Notes under the pieces: generated by a model
The model's input: only the letters and a program-made list of their open reading frames with translations
Told to the model about the DNA's origin: nothing
Database searches by the model: none
Source of the DNA: Bacteroidota bacterium
GTDB lineage: Bacteria > Bacteroidota > Bacteroidia > Chitinophagales > Chitinophagaceae
DNA: 64,000 bases
Direction: 5' to 3'
NCBI GenBank assembly: GCA_020161435.1
Contig: JAIUNV010000003.1
Location: 124,001 to 188,000 of the forward strand
Translations under genes and position numbers: made by a program
Shown: positions 38,826-47,619 of the stretch, one piece after another
Layout: every line of letters starts with the position of its first letter
Position numbering within the stretch: position 1 is the first letter of the stretch

Positions 38826-39848
38826 TTATTGTTTAGGCAATACAGAGTCGTCTACCACATCTGGTGGCATATTTTTCTTTTTCATAAACAATGAATAGAA
38901 AATAGACCCTGTGATACACAATGCAATTACACCGAGTGAAATACCCACCTGAACGGGTTTACTCACCCACATATTTATCCAGTGCTCACCCAGCATTTTT
39001 ACACCAATAAATACGAGCACTATGGCAATGCCTTGCTGCAGGTAATCAAACTTATTAACCGCACCCCGCAGCAGGAAGAACAATGAACGCAAACCCAACA
39101 CGGCAAAAATATTGCTGGTGTAAATAATCAACGGATCACGGGAGATGCCCATGACTGCAGGAATAGAATCCAACGCAAATACAAGATCGATAGCCGCCAG
39201 CAATACCACCACTACAAACAAGGTAGTGTACACAGGCTTGCCATTTTCCCGAATCATGAATTTACCATCGCCATCAGTTGCTGTGAGTGGCATAAACTTT
39301 TTGAGCAGCTTGTAGATTTTCGATTCATGCGGATCGAAGGCTTCATCTTCATTGGAGGTAAACATTTTGTAGCCGGTGTACACCAGAAACACCCCGAAAA
39401 TGTACAATACCCAATGAAACTTAGCCACCAATGCCACACCCACCGTAATGAACAAAATGCGGAATACAATAGCCATTAAAATACCAATGAGCAACACCCT
39501 CGAATAGTTTTTGGGCTGCACATTAAAAGAGTTGAAAATGAGAATGAACACGAAAATGTTATCGATGCTCAGGCTCCATTCCATAAGGTAGGCACTCAAA
39601 AATTCGAAAGCCAGTTGGTACTTACCTACAGCTACATCGGCAGTCGTATTTTCTGTAGCCAGTTGCGGCCCTTCAAACAACAAAAAAACAAAAAAAGCCA
39701 GTGCCAAACTCACCCAAAAGAAGGTTTGGTACAAAGCCGATTTAATGCTGATGATTTTGTTTTTCTTACTCAACAAACCCAGATCCATTACCAATGCAAT
39801 GGACAATACGATGCCGAAAACGAGGTAAACAATTTGATGTGCACTCAT
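38826..39848 (-). CDS. TerC/Alx family integral membrane protein
   Basis: 340 residues with about nine membrane segments. Family features include the acidic motifs in MEWSLSIDNIFVFILIF (residues ~91-107) and AAIDLVFALDSIPAVMG, where membrane Asp residues are thought to bind metal. Relatives include Alx, linked to Mn2+ export and pH response, and TerC, linked to tellurite resistance; the actual role here is not determined. It sits 31 bp after gldG and 4 bp before murF-alr. Confidence 0.9.
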   Translation of the reverse strand: MSAHQIVYLVFGIVLSIALVMDLGLLSKKNKIISIKSALYQTFFWVSLALAFFVFLLFEGPQLATENTTADVAVGKYQLAFEFLSAYLMEWSLSIDNIFVFILIFNSFNVQPKNYSRVLLIGILMAIVFRILFITVGVALVAKFHWVLYIFGVFLVYTGYKMFTSNEDEAFDPHESKIYKLLKKFMPLTATDGDGKFMIRENGKPVYTTLFVVVVLLAAIDLVFALDSIPAVMGISRDPLIIYTSNIFAVLGLRSLFFLLRGAVNKFDYLQQGIAIVLVFIGVKMLGEHWINMWVSKPVQVGISLGVIALCITGSIFYSLFMKKKNMPPDVVDDSVLPKQ

Positions 39849-39879
39849 GCCTTATGGTATAATTGAAAATTGAAATGTT

Positions 39880-41595
39880 TTAGCGGGTGTAGCGTTTGCG
39901 GCGCAGCCATTGCATAATGCCTGCGGCCATCAAAAGCAACAGCAATGGTAAGCCAATGTTCAGCATCCGCCATTGGTTGCCGGAGGCTTCCAGCTTTTTA
40001 GGATCGAGCAGGCGGAGTGTAAAGTCCTTGCTTCGTGTGGCCATGATGCCAGTCTCGTCCGTCATGTAATCAATGGCATTGAGCAAAAAGTTTCTGTTGG
40101 CAAACTGGTATTGTGTGTAGGGGTTGGTACCCATGGCCAGCGGGCCTTCGCGGCTGAAACCGTTGAGTACCCAGTCGCCATCGCCGGTAATCAACACCTG
40201 GCCGGGCTTGCTGGCACTAGCCAAAAAAGGAGTACCCATTGCAGCCAAAGAATCTGCCACAGTTCTCGGCAAGCGGTTCGCAAACAAACTATTGAATTTG
40301 CCTTGCAACAAAACCGCCAGTGGCACATTGCTCTGCTTAAATGCAGATGCGTTATCCAGCTTCTTTAGTATCTCTACAGTTACTATCAGCGGTGCATTTT
40401 CGGTACGGGTAGTATTGCTACTGGTAAGCAAAATATTTTTCTCAATGCCTTCCGCTTTTACAGTGTCAATGCTGTTGGGAAACTGCATGACCACCGCATC
40501 CAGATTTTTGGCAATGGGGTGATTGCTTTGGCTGTATAGTAAAGGAAAATACGGCCATGGCAACAATTCAATTTGTGGTTGATCGCCTACCATGCCCACG
40601 GCTTGCGGCAGCACATCGCTCTGCTTATCCTGCACCAGATTTTGATTGATGCGGGCTCCGTATTTGAACATCAAATCATCAATGCGCAAATCACGGCCAT
40701 AGGCTGTAAAATCTTTACCGCTGCGCACCAGGCTGTCCATGTCAGCATGCAGGGCATCCATCAGCAACAACAGTTTGCCACCCCGCATCAGGTACTGGTC
40801 AATTTTTAATTTGTCTTCATCGCTAAATGGCGTAGACGGTTTTACAATCATCAATGCTTTGATGCTATCGCTGATGTAAGGTTGCTGCTGCAGGTTCAGC
40901 AAGAAGAAACGATACTTCGATTGCAGTGTTTGGCTGAGGTCGTAGGTTTCGGGCCCCATGGGCTCGCCATTGCCCACCGCATAGGCCACGGTAGGCACAT
41001 AGCTGTTTTGCAGGCTATTGATGGCCGACGCAAACAGGTATTCCATTTGCGCCTCAGCATTGTTGATGGTTTCAAACTGCAGGCCTGCAGCATTGGGATT
41101 GAGAAAACCTTTATTGCCCTGACCTTCCAATAAATTCACGGTAGTAAAATCATCGCCGCTACGCACCAGTGCTACCGGATAGTTGAACACCGCAGCGGAA
41201 CCTGTTTTAGTAACCTCATTCAATTTTACCGCACTGCTTTTGAGCCACGTGGTTTTAAACGTATCATCCAGCGGAAAACGAACGGAGTCGTTCATGAAAT
41301 CGTCTGGCGACACAAACCGGTACGTTAGATTGCCGTTGCTGATACTGCGACAGTCGGCCAAAAAACGATCGGTGGCTTGTGCCAGTTTGCGAAAGCCCGA
41401 TGGCAAATCATCGCCACCCAACAGTACGGTTATTTCTACTGGCGCTTTCAGCTGCTGCAGCAATTGCTCACTGGCATTGCTCACAGTGTAGCGTTGCTCT
41501 GCAGTGAGATCTACGCGGTATTGCCACTGTGCACTCACCAAAATGAGGGCTACAGCTGCCACTACCACTAACCAACCGGTATATTTTTTCATCAT
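39880..41595 (-). CDS. gldG: Gliding motility ABC transporter component GldG
   Basis: 571 residues from the ATG at 41595; the frame opens 24 bases earlier at a TTG directly after the gldF stop. N-terminal membrane anchor (GWLVVVAAVALILVSAQW) and C-terminal membrane anchor (LPLLLLLMAAGIMQWL) bracket a large periplasmic domain. The opening TAEQRYTVSNASEQLLQQL and the internal GKLLLLMDALHADMDSL fit the GldG/ABC-associated family. GldG works with GldA and GldF in gliding motility and type IX secretion-related functions; gldA is not in the window. Confidence 0.9.
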   Translation of the reverse strand: MMKKYTGWLVVVAAVALILVSAQWQYRVDLTAEQRYTVSNASEQLLQQLKAPVEITVLLGGDDLPSGFRKLAQATDRFLADCRSISNGNLTYRFVSPDDFMNDSVRFPLDDTFKTTWLKSSAVKLNEVTKTGSAAVFNYPVALVRSGDDFTTVNLLEGQGNKGFLNPNAAGLQFETINNAEAQMEYLFASAINSLQNSYVPTVAYAVGNGEPMGPETYDLSQTLQSKYRFFLLNLQQQPYISDSIKALMIVKPSTPFSDEDKLKIDQYLMRGGKLLLLMDALHADMDSLVRSGKDFTAYGRDLRIDDLMFKYGARINQNLVQDKQSDVLPQAVGMVGDQPQIELLPWPYFPLLYSQSNHPIAKNLDAVVMQFPNSIDTVKAEGIEKNILLTSSNTTRTENAPLIVTVEILKKLDNASAFKQSNVPLAVLLQGKFNSLFANRLPRTVADSLAAMGTPFLASASKPGQVLITGDGDWVLNGFSREGPLAMGTNPYTQYQFANRNFLLNAIDYMTDETGIMATRSKDFTLRLLDPKKLEASGNQWRMLNIGLPLLLLLMAAGIMQWLRRKRYTR

Positions 41596-41619
41596 CCTGT
41601 TTGCTTCAAAAAAAATCAA

Positions 41620-42342
41620 TTAACGACGGGCCAGCAACGAACGGGTGCCATACAAAAACAAGCCAATGATGACACTGAAATACAACACATCATTCAACGC
41701 AATTACACCGCGGCTCACATTTTTATAATGTTCATCCATACCCAGCAACGCCACCCAATAATCAGCACCACCTTGTAATGCAGGAATGCCTGCAACCGCT
41801 GCAAAAGCACTGTACAACACAAAGCTCATGAAAGCCGCCAGCAAAAAACTGACGATGGGATTGGCAGTGAGGGCACTGCTGGCAATACCAATAGCGGTGA
41901 ATGCACCAGCTAATAATATCAATCCGATATAAGAACCTGCTATGCCGCCTGTATCAATACTGCCGTTGATGCTGAGCATGCTGATAGTAACGACATACAA
42001 CAAAGTAGGCAATAATGCCAGCAACACCACAGTAAGCGATGCCGCATATTTGGCCCATACAATTTGCCAAAGGCTGACAGGTCTTGTTTTCAACAGTTCC
42101 CAAGTGCCGCTCTTAAACTCATCGCTCAGGCTGCGCATGGTAACGGCAGGTACCAACAGTAGCAGCACCCAAGGTGCCAGTTCAAAATATTTATCGAGAG
42201 TGGCATAGCCAAAATCGAAAATGCTGGTATCGGGAAAAACAAACAGAAACAGGCCCATGAGCAGCAAAAACAAGCCAATGCTCAGGTAGCCCGTAAGACT
42301 GCTGAAAAACTGCCGGAGTTCTTTTAGAAAAAGTGCTTGCAT
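41620..42342 (-). CDS. gldF: Gliding motility ABC transporter permease GldF
   Basis: 240 residues with six membrane segments. The N-terminus LFLKELRQFFSSLTGYLSIG and the SDEFKSGTWELLKTRPVSLW loop are characteristic of GldF-type ABC-2 permeases. Only gldG follows immediately, giving the standard gldF-gldG pair. Upstream a near-consensus TTAATTTG lies about 15 bp before the ATG; it is not convincing enough to call. Confidence 0.92.
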   Translation of the reverse strand: MQALFLKELRQFFSSLTGYLSIGLFLLLMGLFLFVFPDTSIFDFGYATLDKYFELAPWVLLLLVPAVTMRSLSDEFKSGTWELLKTRPVSLWQIVWAKYAASLTVVLLALLPTLLYVVTISMLSINGSIDTGGIAGSYIGLILLAGAFTAIGIASSALTANPIVSFLLAAFMSFVLYSAFAAVAGIPALQGGADYWVALLGMDEHYKNVSRGVIALNDVLYFSVIIGLFLYGTRSLLARR

Positions 42343-42431
42343 AAAGTGTACAAATTAACGGCTAAGAACTGACATCAATGCGATGCAATCAGGCGGTTTA
42401 TCCAAAGCTTTTCTAATGTTTTATAAAAAAA

Positions 42432-42453
42432 CGACTGCCCAAAAGAGCAGTCG
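42432..42453 (-). terminator. Terminator after iscA
   Basis: 7-bp stem CGACTGC/GCAGTCG (42432-42438 and 42447-42453), followed on the minus strand by a run of seven or more T. It lies 32 bp past the iscA stop. Confidence 0.82.
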
Positions 42454-42484
42454 CCTATGTTGACAAAAACTAATTCGCTACTAT

Positions 42485-42838
42485 TTATACCGCAAAACTT
42501 TCGCCACAACCACAGCTGCGGCTGGCATTGGGGTTGTTGAAATAAAACCCTTTGCCATTGAGGCCATCGCTAAAATCGAGTTCGGTATTTACCAGATACA
42601 AAAAGCTTTTGAGGTCGCACACCAGTTTCAGGCCTTTGTCTTCAAACACCTGATCCATGGGCTTTTGCTCATTGTCGAAATCCATTTTGTAGGTAAGACC
42701 GCTACATCCACCACCTACTACACTTACCCGCAAAAAGTAGCTGTCGTCGCCGGCAATACCTGCGTCCGTCATCAGGGCGTCTACTTTCTTTTTGGCCTTA
42801 TCGCTTACCGTAATGGCATTGTCTACTGCTATACTCAT
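42485..42838 (-). CDS. iscA: Iron-sulfur cluster carrier, IscA/ErpA family
   Basis: A-type Fe-S carrier of 117 residues. The three Cys ligands are present: GGGCSGLTY near residue 44 and SRSCGCGESF at the C-terminus. The ATG at 42838 was chosen because family similarity (AITVSDKAKKKV) begins right after it and a promoter ends about 40 bp upstream. It lies after iscU, but that promoter and a hairpin in the gap suggest it can be transcribed separately from iscSU. Confidence 0.93.
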   Translation of the reverse strand: MSIAVDNAITVSDKAKKKVDALMTDAGIAGDDSYFLRVSVVGGGCSGLTYKMDFDNEQKPMDQVFEDKGLKLVCDLKSFLYLVNTELDFSDGLNGKGFYFNNPNASRSCGCGESFAV

Positions 42839-42885
42839 ATCCAAATCAATTGGTTGGTTGGCTATTGTCAAAAACCGTTCCGTGG

Positions 42886-42915
42886 CAAATGTACTGCCAA
42901 TTTGTACGTACAAAT
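42886..42915 (-). promoter_or_regulatory. iscA promoter overlapped by a 16-bp palindrome
   Basis: Minus strand: TTTG (42911-42914), 17-base spacer, TACATTTG (42886-42893), a very good Bacteroidota promoter. A perfect palindrome ATTTGTAC/GTACAAAT (42900-42915) covers the -33 element, as a repressor site would. The leader would be about 42 nt. Confidence 0.6.
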
Positions 42916-42965
42916 GAAGAGGTAGCTGGCAATTTCCTCATTTCAAAACAAGGATTCCTGAAAGC

Positions 42966-42993
42966 GCAAAACAGCCGGTAATGGCTGCTTTGC
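42966..42993 (-). terminator. Hairpin between iscU and iscA
   Basis: 11-bp stem with one mismatch (42966-42976 with 42983-42993, GCAAA.CAGCC type) and a six-base loop, 32 bp after the iscU stop. Only a weak T-rich stretch follows, so it may terminate partially or stabilise the iscSU mRNA end. Confidence 0.4.
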
Positions 42994-43024
42994 ATCTTAG
43001 ATTACCTTGAAAAAAATCCGTGTA

Positions 43025-43444
43025 TTAGTGTACCACGCTGTCTTCAAATTGCAACGCTTCCATGCCATTTTTTACACGGTAGTCGTTGATGGCTGCTTTA
43101 ATGGCGTCTTCGGCCAGTACTGAGCAGTGAATTTTTACAGGTGGCAGGTTCAGCTCTTCTACAAACTCCATGTTGTCTACAGTAAGGGCTTGGTCAATGG
43201 TTTTGCCCTTGAGCCATTCTGTAGCCAGGCTTGAAGAAGCGATGGCAGAGCCGCAGCCAAATGTTTTGAATTTGGCATCGGTGATGGTGCCGGTAGCGTC
43301 GTCTACTTCAATTTGCAAACGCATTACGTCGCCGCACTCAGGAGCACCCACGAGGCCGGTACCTACATTCTTTTTTGCTTTGTCCAGTGTGCCCACATTC
43401 TTGGGGTTCTGGTAGTGGTCAATTACTTTTTCTGAGTATGCCAT
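43025..43444 (-). CDS. iscU: Fe-S cluster scaffold IscU
   Basis: Scaffold protein on which IscS and iron build [2Fe-2S] clusters. 139 residues from the ATG at 43444 (MAYSEKVIDHYQNPKNVG). The three Cys ligands lie in GAPECGDVM, KFKTFGCGSAIASSS and KIHCSVLAEDA. LPPVK just before the third Cys is the binding motif for the HscA-type chaperone, which places it in the ISC rather than the SUF branch. Downstream of iscS in the same orientation, with a repeat-filled 109-bp spacer between. Confidence 0.96.
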   Translation of the reverse strand: MAYSEKVIDHYQNPKNVGTLDKAKKNVGTGLVGAPECGDVMRLQIEVDDATGTITDAKFKTFGCGSAIASSSLATEWLKGKTIDQALTVDNMEFVEELNLPPVKIHCSVLAEDAIKAAINDYRVKNGMEALQFEDSVVH

Positions 43445-43445
43445 G

Positions 43446-43553
43446 GTGTTTAGTTTTTTAGTTGACTGGTTAACAGGTTGACAAGTGAAATACAAATTAG
43501 TAGAAGGTGGCCAACACTTATCAACTGGTCAACCTTCCAACTTTCCAACTCCA
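43446..43553. repeat. Phrase-like spacer repeat, site B
   Basis: The iscS-iscU spacer is built of GTTGAC/GGTTAAC words (about 43460-43482) and their near complements CAACTGGTCAACC and CTTCCAACTTTCCAAC (about 43518-43550). The two halves could pair as an imperfect hairpin. The block ends against the iscS stop codon. Confidence 0.5.
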
Positions 43554-44774
43554 TTAGTGGTGTGCCCACTCAATGGTATTGAGGTCGATGCCTTCTTTGA
43601 ACATCTCCCACAACGGGCTCATTTCGCGGAGCTTGAGCACGGTGTTGGTGATTTGCTCAATGGTATAATCAATTTGTTCTTCGGTAGTGAAACGGCTGAG
43701 GCCAAAACGCAATGAAGAGTGGGCCAGATCGTCACCCAGGCCCAGGGCTTTGAGCACATAGCTAGGCTCGAGGCTGGCGCTGGTACAAGCCGAACCAGAG
43801 CTGAGTGCAATGTTCTTATTGAAGCCCATCAACAAACCTTCACCTTCTACATACTTAAAGCTGATGTTGCTCACATGGGGCAAACGATGAGCAGGATCGC
43901 CGTTTACGTAGGCTTCTTCTATTTTCAGCAGAGCCTGCTCCAGCTTGTCGCGGAGGCGGCTGGTATGCGCAGCATCTTTGTCCATTTCGAGGCGGGCCAG
44001 TTCGCAGGCTTTACCAAAACCTACAATGCCGGGTACGTTCAGCGTACCGCTACGCATGCCACGTTCGTGACCGCCACCGTCCATTTGGGCAGTTACTTTT
44101 ACCCTTGGGTTTTTGCGGCGTACATACAGGGCACCAACGCCTTTTGGACCGTACATTTTATGGCCGGTAAATGCCATGATGTCGATGCCGTCGGCTTTTA
44201 CATCTACAGGAATTTTACCCACTGCTTGTACCGCATCGCTGAACAACAATACGCCGTGCTTTTTGGCAATGGCACTGATTTCGCGGATAGGCTGAATCAC
44301 ACCAATTTCGTTGTTGGCGTACATGATGGCAATGAGGATGGTAGTAGGCTTAATGGCCGCTTCCAATTCTGCCAGGTCTATCAAACCACTGGGCTTTACA
44401 TCGAGGTAAGTTACTTCTGCACCCTGCTTTTCGAGGTGCTTGCAGGTATCGAGCACAGCCTTGTGCTCAATGTTCATGGTGATGATGTGGTTACCCTTGC
44501 TGGCATACATTTCAAATACGCCCTTGATGCCGAGGTTGTCGCCTTCGGTAGCACCACTGGTAAAAATAATTTCTTTCGGATCAGCATTGATGAGCTGAGC
44601 TACCTGCTCACGGGCATAGTCTACGGCTTCTTCTGCCGCCCAGCCAAAAGGGTGGTTGCGGCTGGCGGCGTTGCCAAACTGTTGGGTAAAGTAAGGTACC
44701 ATAGCGTCTACCACACGTGGGTCGCAAGGGGTAGTTGCATTGTTGTCGAGGTAAACAGGTAATTGAAGATTCAT
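43554..44774 (-). CDS. iscS: Cysteine desulfurase IscS
   Basis: PLP enzyme that takes sulfur from cysteine for Fe-S clusters and other thio-cofactors. 406 residues from the ATG at 44774 ([15 protein letters not shown]). The PLP Lys lies in [12 protein letters not shown] near 200 and the sulfur-carrying Cys in [15 protein letters not shown] near 325. [13 protein letters not shown] and [16 protein letters not shown] are further family motifs. The extra upstream codons of the open frame run across the promoter and are rejected. First gene of the isc group. Confidence 0.96.
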   Translation of the reverse strand: MNLQLPVYLDNNATTPCDPRVVDAMVPYFTQQFGNAASRNHPFGWAAEEAVDYAREQVAQLINADPKEIIFTSGATEGDNLGIKGVFEMYASKGNHIITMNIEHKAVLDTCKHLEKQGAEVTYLDVKPSGLIDLAELEAAIKPTTILIAIMYANNEIGVIQPIREISAIAKKHGVLLFSDAVQAVGKIPVDVKADGIDIMAFTGHKMYGPKGVGALYVRRKNPRVKVTAQMDGGGHERGMRSGTLNVPGIVGFGKACELARLEMDKDAAHTSRLRDKLEQALLKIEEAYVNGDPAHRLPHVSNISFKYVEGEGLLMGFNKNIALSSGSACTSASLEPSYVLKALGLGDDLAHSSLRFGLSRFTTEEQIDYTIEQITNTVLKLREMSPLWEMFKEGIDLNTIEWAHH

Positions 44775-44848
44775 ATTTTTCACTTGGTATTTTACGAAAA
44801 TAATAGCCTGCACCGGTAGCAGGTGCTGGCTAATCAGTACTAACAACA

Positions 44849-44877
44849 CAAATGTAGTTCATTTGGTTGCCTGCAAA
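44849..44877 (-). promoter_or_regulatory. iscS promoter with overlapping dyad
   Basis: Minus strand: TTTG (44874-44877), 17-base spacer, TACATTTG (44849-44856): same -7 octamer and spacing as the iscA promoter. A dyad CAAATG-N5-CATTTG (44849-44865) covers the -7 element. The leader would be about 70 nt. Confidence 0.62.
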
Positions 44878-44933
44878 AATCCAAACCCGTATGGCACAAG
44901 GCTTTTTCCACAAATCGTAAGGCTAGGATGGGG

Positions 44934-44941
44934 TAAATTTG
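44934..44941 (+). promoter_or_regulatory. Possible mce -7 element (TAAATTTG)
   Basis: Exact TAnnTTTG match 25 bp before the mce ATG. No TTG at the -33 position, so confidence is modest. Confidence 0.38.
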
Positions 44942-44965
44942 CACTGACAACAAAGCCTGCCAGTC

Positions 44966-45376
44966 ATGAAAAAAATTGAACACATCGGCATTGCCGTTTC
45001 TACCCTTGAAACTGCCATTCCTGTATACGAAGCCCTGCTCAACACCCCCTGCTACAAAACTGAGGAAGTAGCTTCAGAAAATGTAAAAACGGCCTTTTTT
45101 CAGGTGGGTCCCAATAAAATAGAGCTTTTAGAAAGTACCGACCCCGACGGCGTCATTACAAAATTCATTGGCAAAAAAGGCGAAGGCCTGCACCACATGG
45201 CCTTTGAGGTAACAGATATTTTCGCCGAAATGGAGCGGTTAAAAGCGGCGGGATTTGTGCTGCTGAATGAGCAACCCAAGCAGGGCGCAGATAATAAACT
45301 GGTTTGTTTTGTACACCCAAAAGGCACTAATGGCGTGTTGGTAGAACTTTGTCAGGAAAGGAAGAATAAGGAATGA
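44966..45376 (+). CDS. mce: Methylmalonyl-CoA epimerase
   Basis: Glyoxalase-fold enzyme interconverting (R)- and (S)-methylmalonyl-CoA, between propionyl-CoA and succinyl-CoA metabolism. 136 residues, normal length. IEHIGIAVSTLETAIPVYE opens the first half with the metal-binding His, and EGLHHMAFEVTDI gives the second metal site. PKGTNGVLVELCQE supplies the late Glu ligand. The last residues (RKNKE) and the stop codon are already written in the repeat words of the following spacer. Confidence 0.92.
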   Translation: MKKIEHIGIAVSTLETAIPVYEALLNTPCYKTEEVASENVKTAFFQVGPNKIELLESTDPDGVITKFIGKKGEGLHHMAFEVTDIFAEMERLKAAGFVLLNEQPKQGADNKLVCFVHPKGTNGVLVELCQERKNKE

Positions 45377-45589
45377 GGAATGATGAATGATGAATAAGTA
45401 ATGACATCGGAACCGAATGCTTTCGGTCTTTCGGACTGCAGACTTTCAACACAGCCCGCCCTAAAGGGTACTCCCCAAGGAAGGGAGAAAGCTATAGCCT
45501 TTCGGTCTCCGGACTTTAACAAGCTCAGACTTCGTCACCGACTCCGGTCTTTCCGTCTCCGGACTCCGGACTTTCGGTCTTTCGGTCTA
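45361..45589. repeat. Phrase-like spacer repeat, site C
   Basis: The block fills the whole space between the convergent mce and rnc genes. It begins with GAAGAATAAGGAATGAGGAA words (45361-45380) inside the mce 3' end. It continues with many TTTCGGTCT, CCGGACT and TTCGGACT units (about 45420-45440 and 45495-45589) around a GC-rich segment CCCTAAAGGGTACTCCCC. It ends in the rnc stop codon. No terminator hairpin was found. Confidence 0.6.
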
Positions 45590-46297
45590 TAATCCCAATT
45601 TCTCTACCGCTTGCAGTGCCGCCATTTGGCTGGCGTCTTTTTTGTTGAATCCACGGCCGGCGGCAATCACTTCGCCATCCAGCTTTACGCCCACAATAAA
45701 CAGGCGTCGGCCCCGCTCCTGCTTTTCTTCCAGTGTTTCAAAATCAATACTGCGACTTTGCTTGTTGGCCCAGCCAATAAGCTTGTTTTTGATGTTGATG
45801 TCTTGCAGTTCCAGATCATCGAGCAATAGGTGGGGCAATATGATGCGTTTGGTAACCCAACGCAATGTTTGCTTGTAGCCCTTATCTAAATAGATGGCGC
45901 CAACCAAGGCTTCCAGCGTGTTGCCAAAAATCTGGCTGTTTTTGAGGGCACTGTCAATTTTGTTGAACTGGGTAATTTTTTTCACCCCCATTTTAAGGGC
46001 AATATCATTGAGCATTTGTCGGTTTACCATTTTACTCCGCATTTCCGTCAAAAAGCCTTCGCCTTTTTTAGGATAGCGCATAAACAGGTAATCAGCTACC
46101 ACTGCACTCAAAATAGCATCGCCCAAATATTCGAGGCGTTCGTTGTTTTCTTCGGCAGTTTCTTTTACCGAGCGGTGGCTCAGTGCCGTCAGGTACAGTT
46201 CTACGTTGCCTGGTTTAAAACCAAGCACATTTTTCAGCTGCTCCCTGAAATTTTCCCGATGCTTATCGGTGCTAAATAAATCGGTAATCCAACTCAC
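45587..46297 (-). CDS. rnc: Ribonuclease III
   Basis: Double-strand RNA endonuclease for rRNA and mRNA processing. 236 residues. The catalytic signature NERLEYLGDAILSAVV is near 52-67, with the second acidic site around GNTLEALVGAIYLDKGY. The C-terminal double-strand RNA-binding domain (about 160-236) ends KKDASQMAALQAVEKLGL. The start is GTG, 45 bp after fabF, giving the acpP-fabF-rnc order common in Bacteroidota. Confidence 0.96.
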   Translation of the reverse strand: MSWITDLFSTDKHRENFREQLKNVLGFKPGNVELYLTALSHRSVKETAEENNERLEYLGDAILSAVVADYLFMRYPKKGEGFLTEMRSKMVNRQMLNDIALKMGVKKITQFNKIDSALKNSQIFGNTLEALVGAIYLDKGYKQTLRWVTKRIILPHLLLDDLELQDINIKNKLIGWANKQSRSIDFETLEEKQERGRRLFIVGVKLDGEVIAAGRGFNKKDASQMAALQAVEKLGL

Positions 46298-46342
46298 ACA
46301 ACAGACGTAATTAAGAAATGAAAATAGCCATGCTGCTGCGCC

Positions 46343-47596
46343 TTATGCTACAAACTTCTTCACAATCACACAAGCATTGTGCCCGCCAAAACCAAAGGTG
46401 TTGCTCAGCGCAGCATTTACCGTACGGTATTGTGCTTTATTGAAGGTGAAGTTTAAGCGTGGATCCAGTTCAGGATCATCGGTAAAGTGATTAATGGTGG
46501 GAGGAACCACATCATGCAACACAGCTTGTATGCAGGCTACTGTTTCTATTACGCCTGCGGCACCCAGGCAGTGGCCGGTCATAGATTTGGTGGCACTGAT
46601 GTTGAGCTTGTAGGCGTGTTCGCCAAAAACAGCTTGTATGGCTTTTACCTCGGCACCATCACCAATGGGGGTAGATGTACCGTGGGTATTGATGTAGTCA
46701 ATTTCTTCGGGGCGCATGCCGGCATCGGCCAAGGCTGCCAGCATTACATGCTTGGCACCCAACCCTTCGGGGTGAGGGGCGGTAATATGATAGGCATCGG
46801 CACTGGCTCCGCTACCGGCGAGTTCGCAAATAATGCGGGCACCACGGGCCTGAGCATGTTCCAGGCTTTCGAGGATCAGGGCACCGGCACCTTCTCCCAT
46901 TACAAAACCATCGCGGTCTTTGTCGTAAGGACGGCTGGCTGTTTCGGGGCTGTCGTTGCGTTCGCTCATGGCCTTCATAGAGTTAAAGCCACCAACACCT
47001 GCTTCGCTAATCACCGCTTCGGAGCCACCAGCCAAAATCACATCGGCCTTGCCTGCCCGAATGAGGTCGAGGGCTACGCCAATGGCATTGGTAGAAGAAG
47101 CACAAGCACTGGTAACAGCAAAGTTGGGACCACGCAAACCATGCCGCATCGAAATTTGGCCTGCAGCAATGTCCAAAATCATTTTGGGAATAAAGAAGGG
47201 ATTGAAACGAGGCGTTCCATCGCCTTTGGCGAAATTGATTACTTCTTCCTGAAAGGTGATGAGGCCACCAATACCGCTGGCAAAAATGACACCGGCACGG
47301 TCTACGTCTATATTGTCTTTATTCAAACCGGCGTCTGCCATGGCCTGGTCGCTTACTACCAAAGCCAACTGACAATACCGGTCGAGTTTACGAGCTTCCT
47401 TTCGGTCGAGATAGTCCTGCGGGTCAAAATTTTTCAGTTCGCAAGCAAAACGGGTTTTGAATTTCGATGCATCGAAAAGGGTGATGGGACCAGCGCCACT
47501 TACACCATTTACCATGTTTTGCCAAGTATCTGCTACTGTATTTCCCAAGGCGCTGAGGGCACCAATGCCGGTAACTACTACTCTTTTTTGGCTCAT
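46343..47596 (-). CDS. fabF: 3-oxoacyl-ACP synthase II FabF
   Basis: Condensing enzyme that elongates acyl-ACP in fatty acid synthesis. 417 residues from the ATG at 47596 (MSQKRVVVTGIGALSALG). The Cys-His-His active site is present: TSACASSTNAIG near 167, INTHGTSTPIGD near 307, and SMTGHCLGAAG near 344. The upstream extension of the open frame runs through a hairpin and is not used. It follows acpP by 92 bp, with an attenuator-like hairpin in the gap. Confidence 0.96.
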   Translation of the reverse strand: MSQKRVVVTGIGALSALGNTVADTWQNMVNGVSGAGPITLFDASKFKTRFACELKNFDPQDYLDRKEARKLDRYCQLALVVSDQAMADAGLNKDNIDVDRAGVIFASGIGGLITFQEEVINFAKGDGTPRFNPFFIPKMILDIAAGQISMRHGLRGPNFAVTSACASSTNAIGVALDLIRAGKADVILAGGSEAVISEAGVGGFNSMKAMSERNDSPETASRPYDKDRDGFVMGEGAGALILESLEHAQARGARIICELAGSGASADAYHITAPHPEGLGAKHVMLAALADAGMRPEEIDYINTHGTSTPIGDGAEVKAIQAVFGEHAYKLNISATKSMTGHCLGAAGVIETVACIQAVLHDVVPPTINHFTDDPELDPRLNFTFNKAQYRTVNAALSNTFGFGGHNACVIVKKFVA

Positions 47597-47619
47597 AAAC
47601 AATCGGATATCTGCTGAAT

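Noticed and set aside
43719..44762. 347-codon plus-strand open frame opposite iscS
   Set aside because: Lies entirely inside iscS on the other strand, with no family signature.
45361..45589. CRISPR array
   Set aside because: Units are short, degenerate and without constant repeats or unique spacers; no cas gene in the window.
45401..45592. 63-codon open frame in the mce-rnc spacer
   Set aside because: Made entirely of the TCGGTCT/CCGGACT repeat words; not a gene.
46487..47617. 376-codon plus-strand open frame opposite fabF
   Set aside because: Antisense shadow of a clear fabF; its translation has no recognisable domain and is rich in odd Cys/Tyr/Gly runs.
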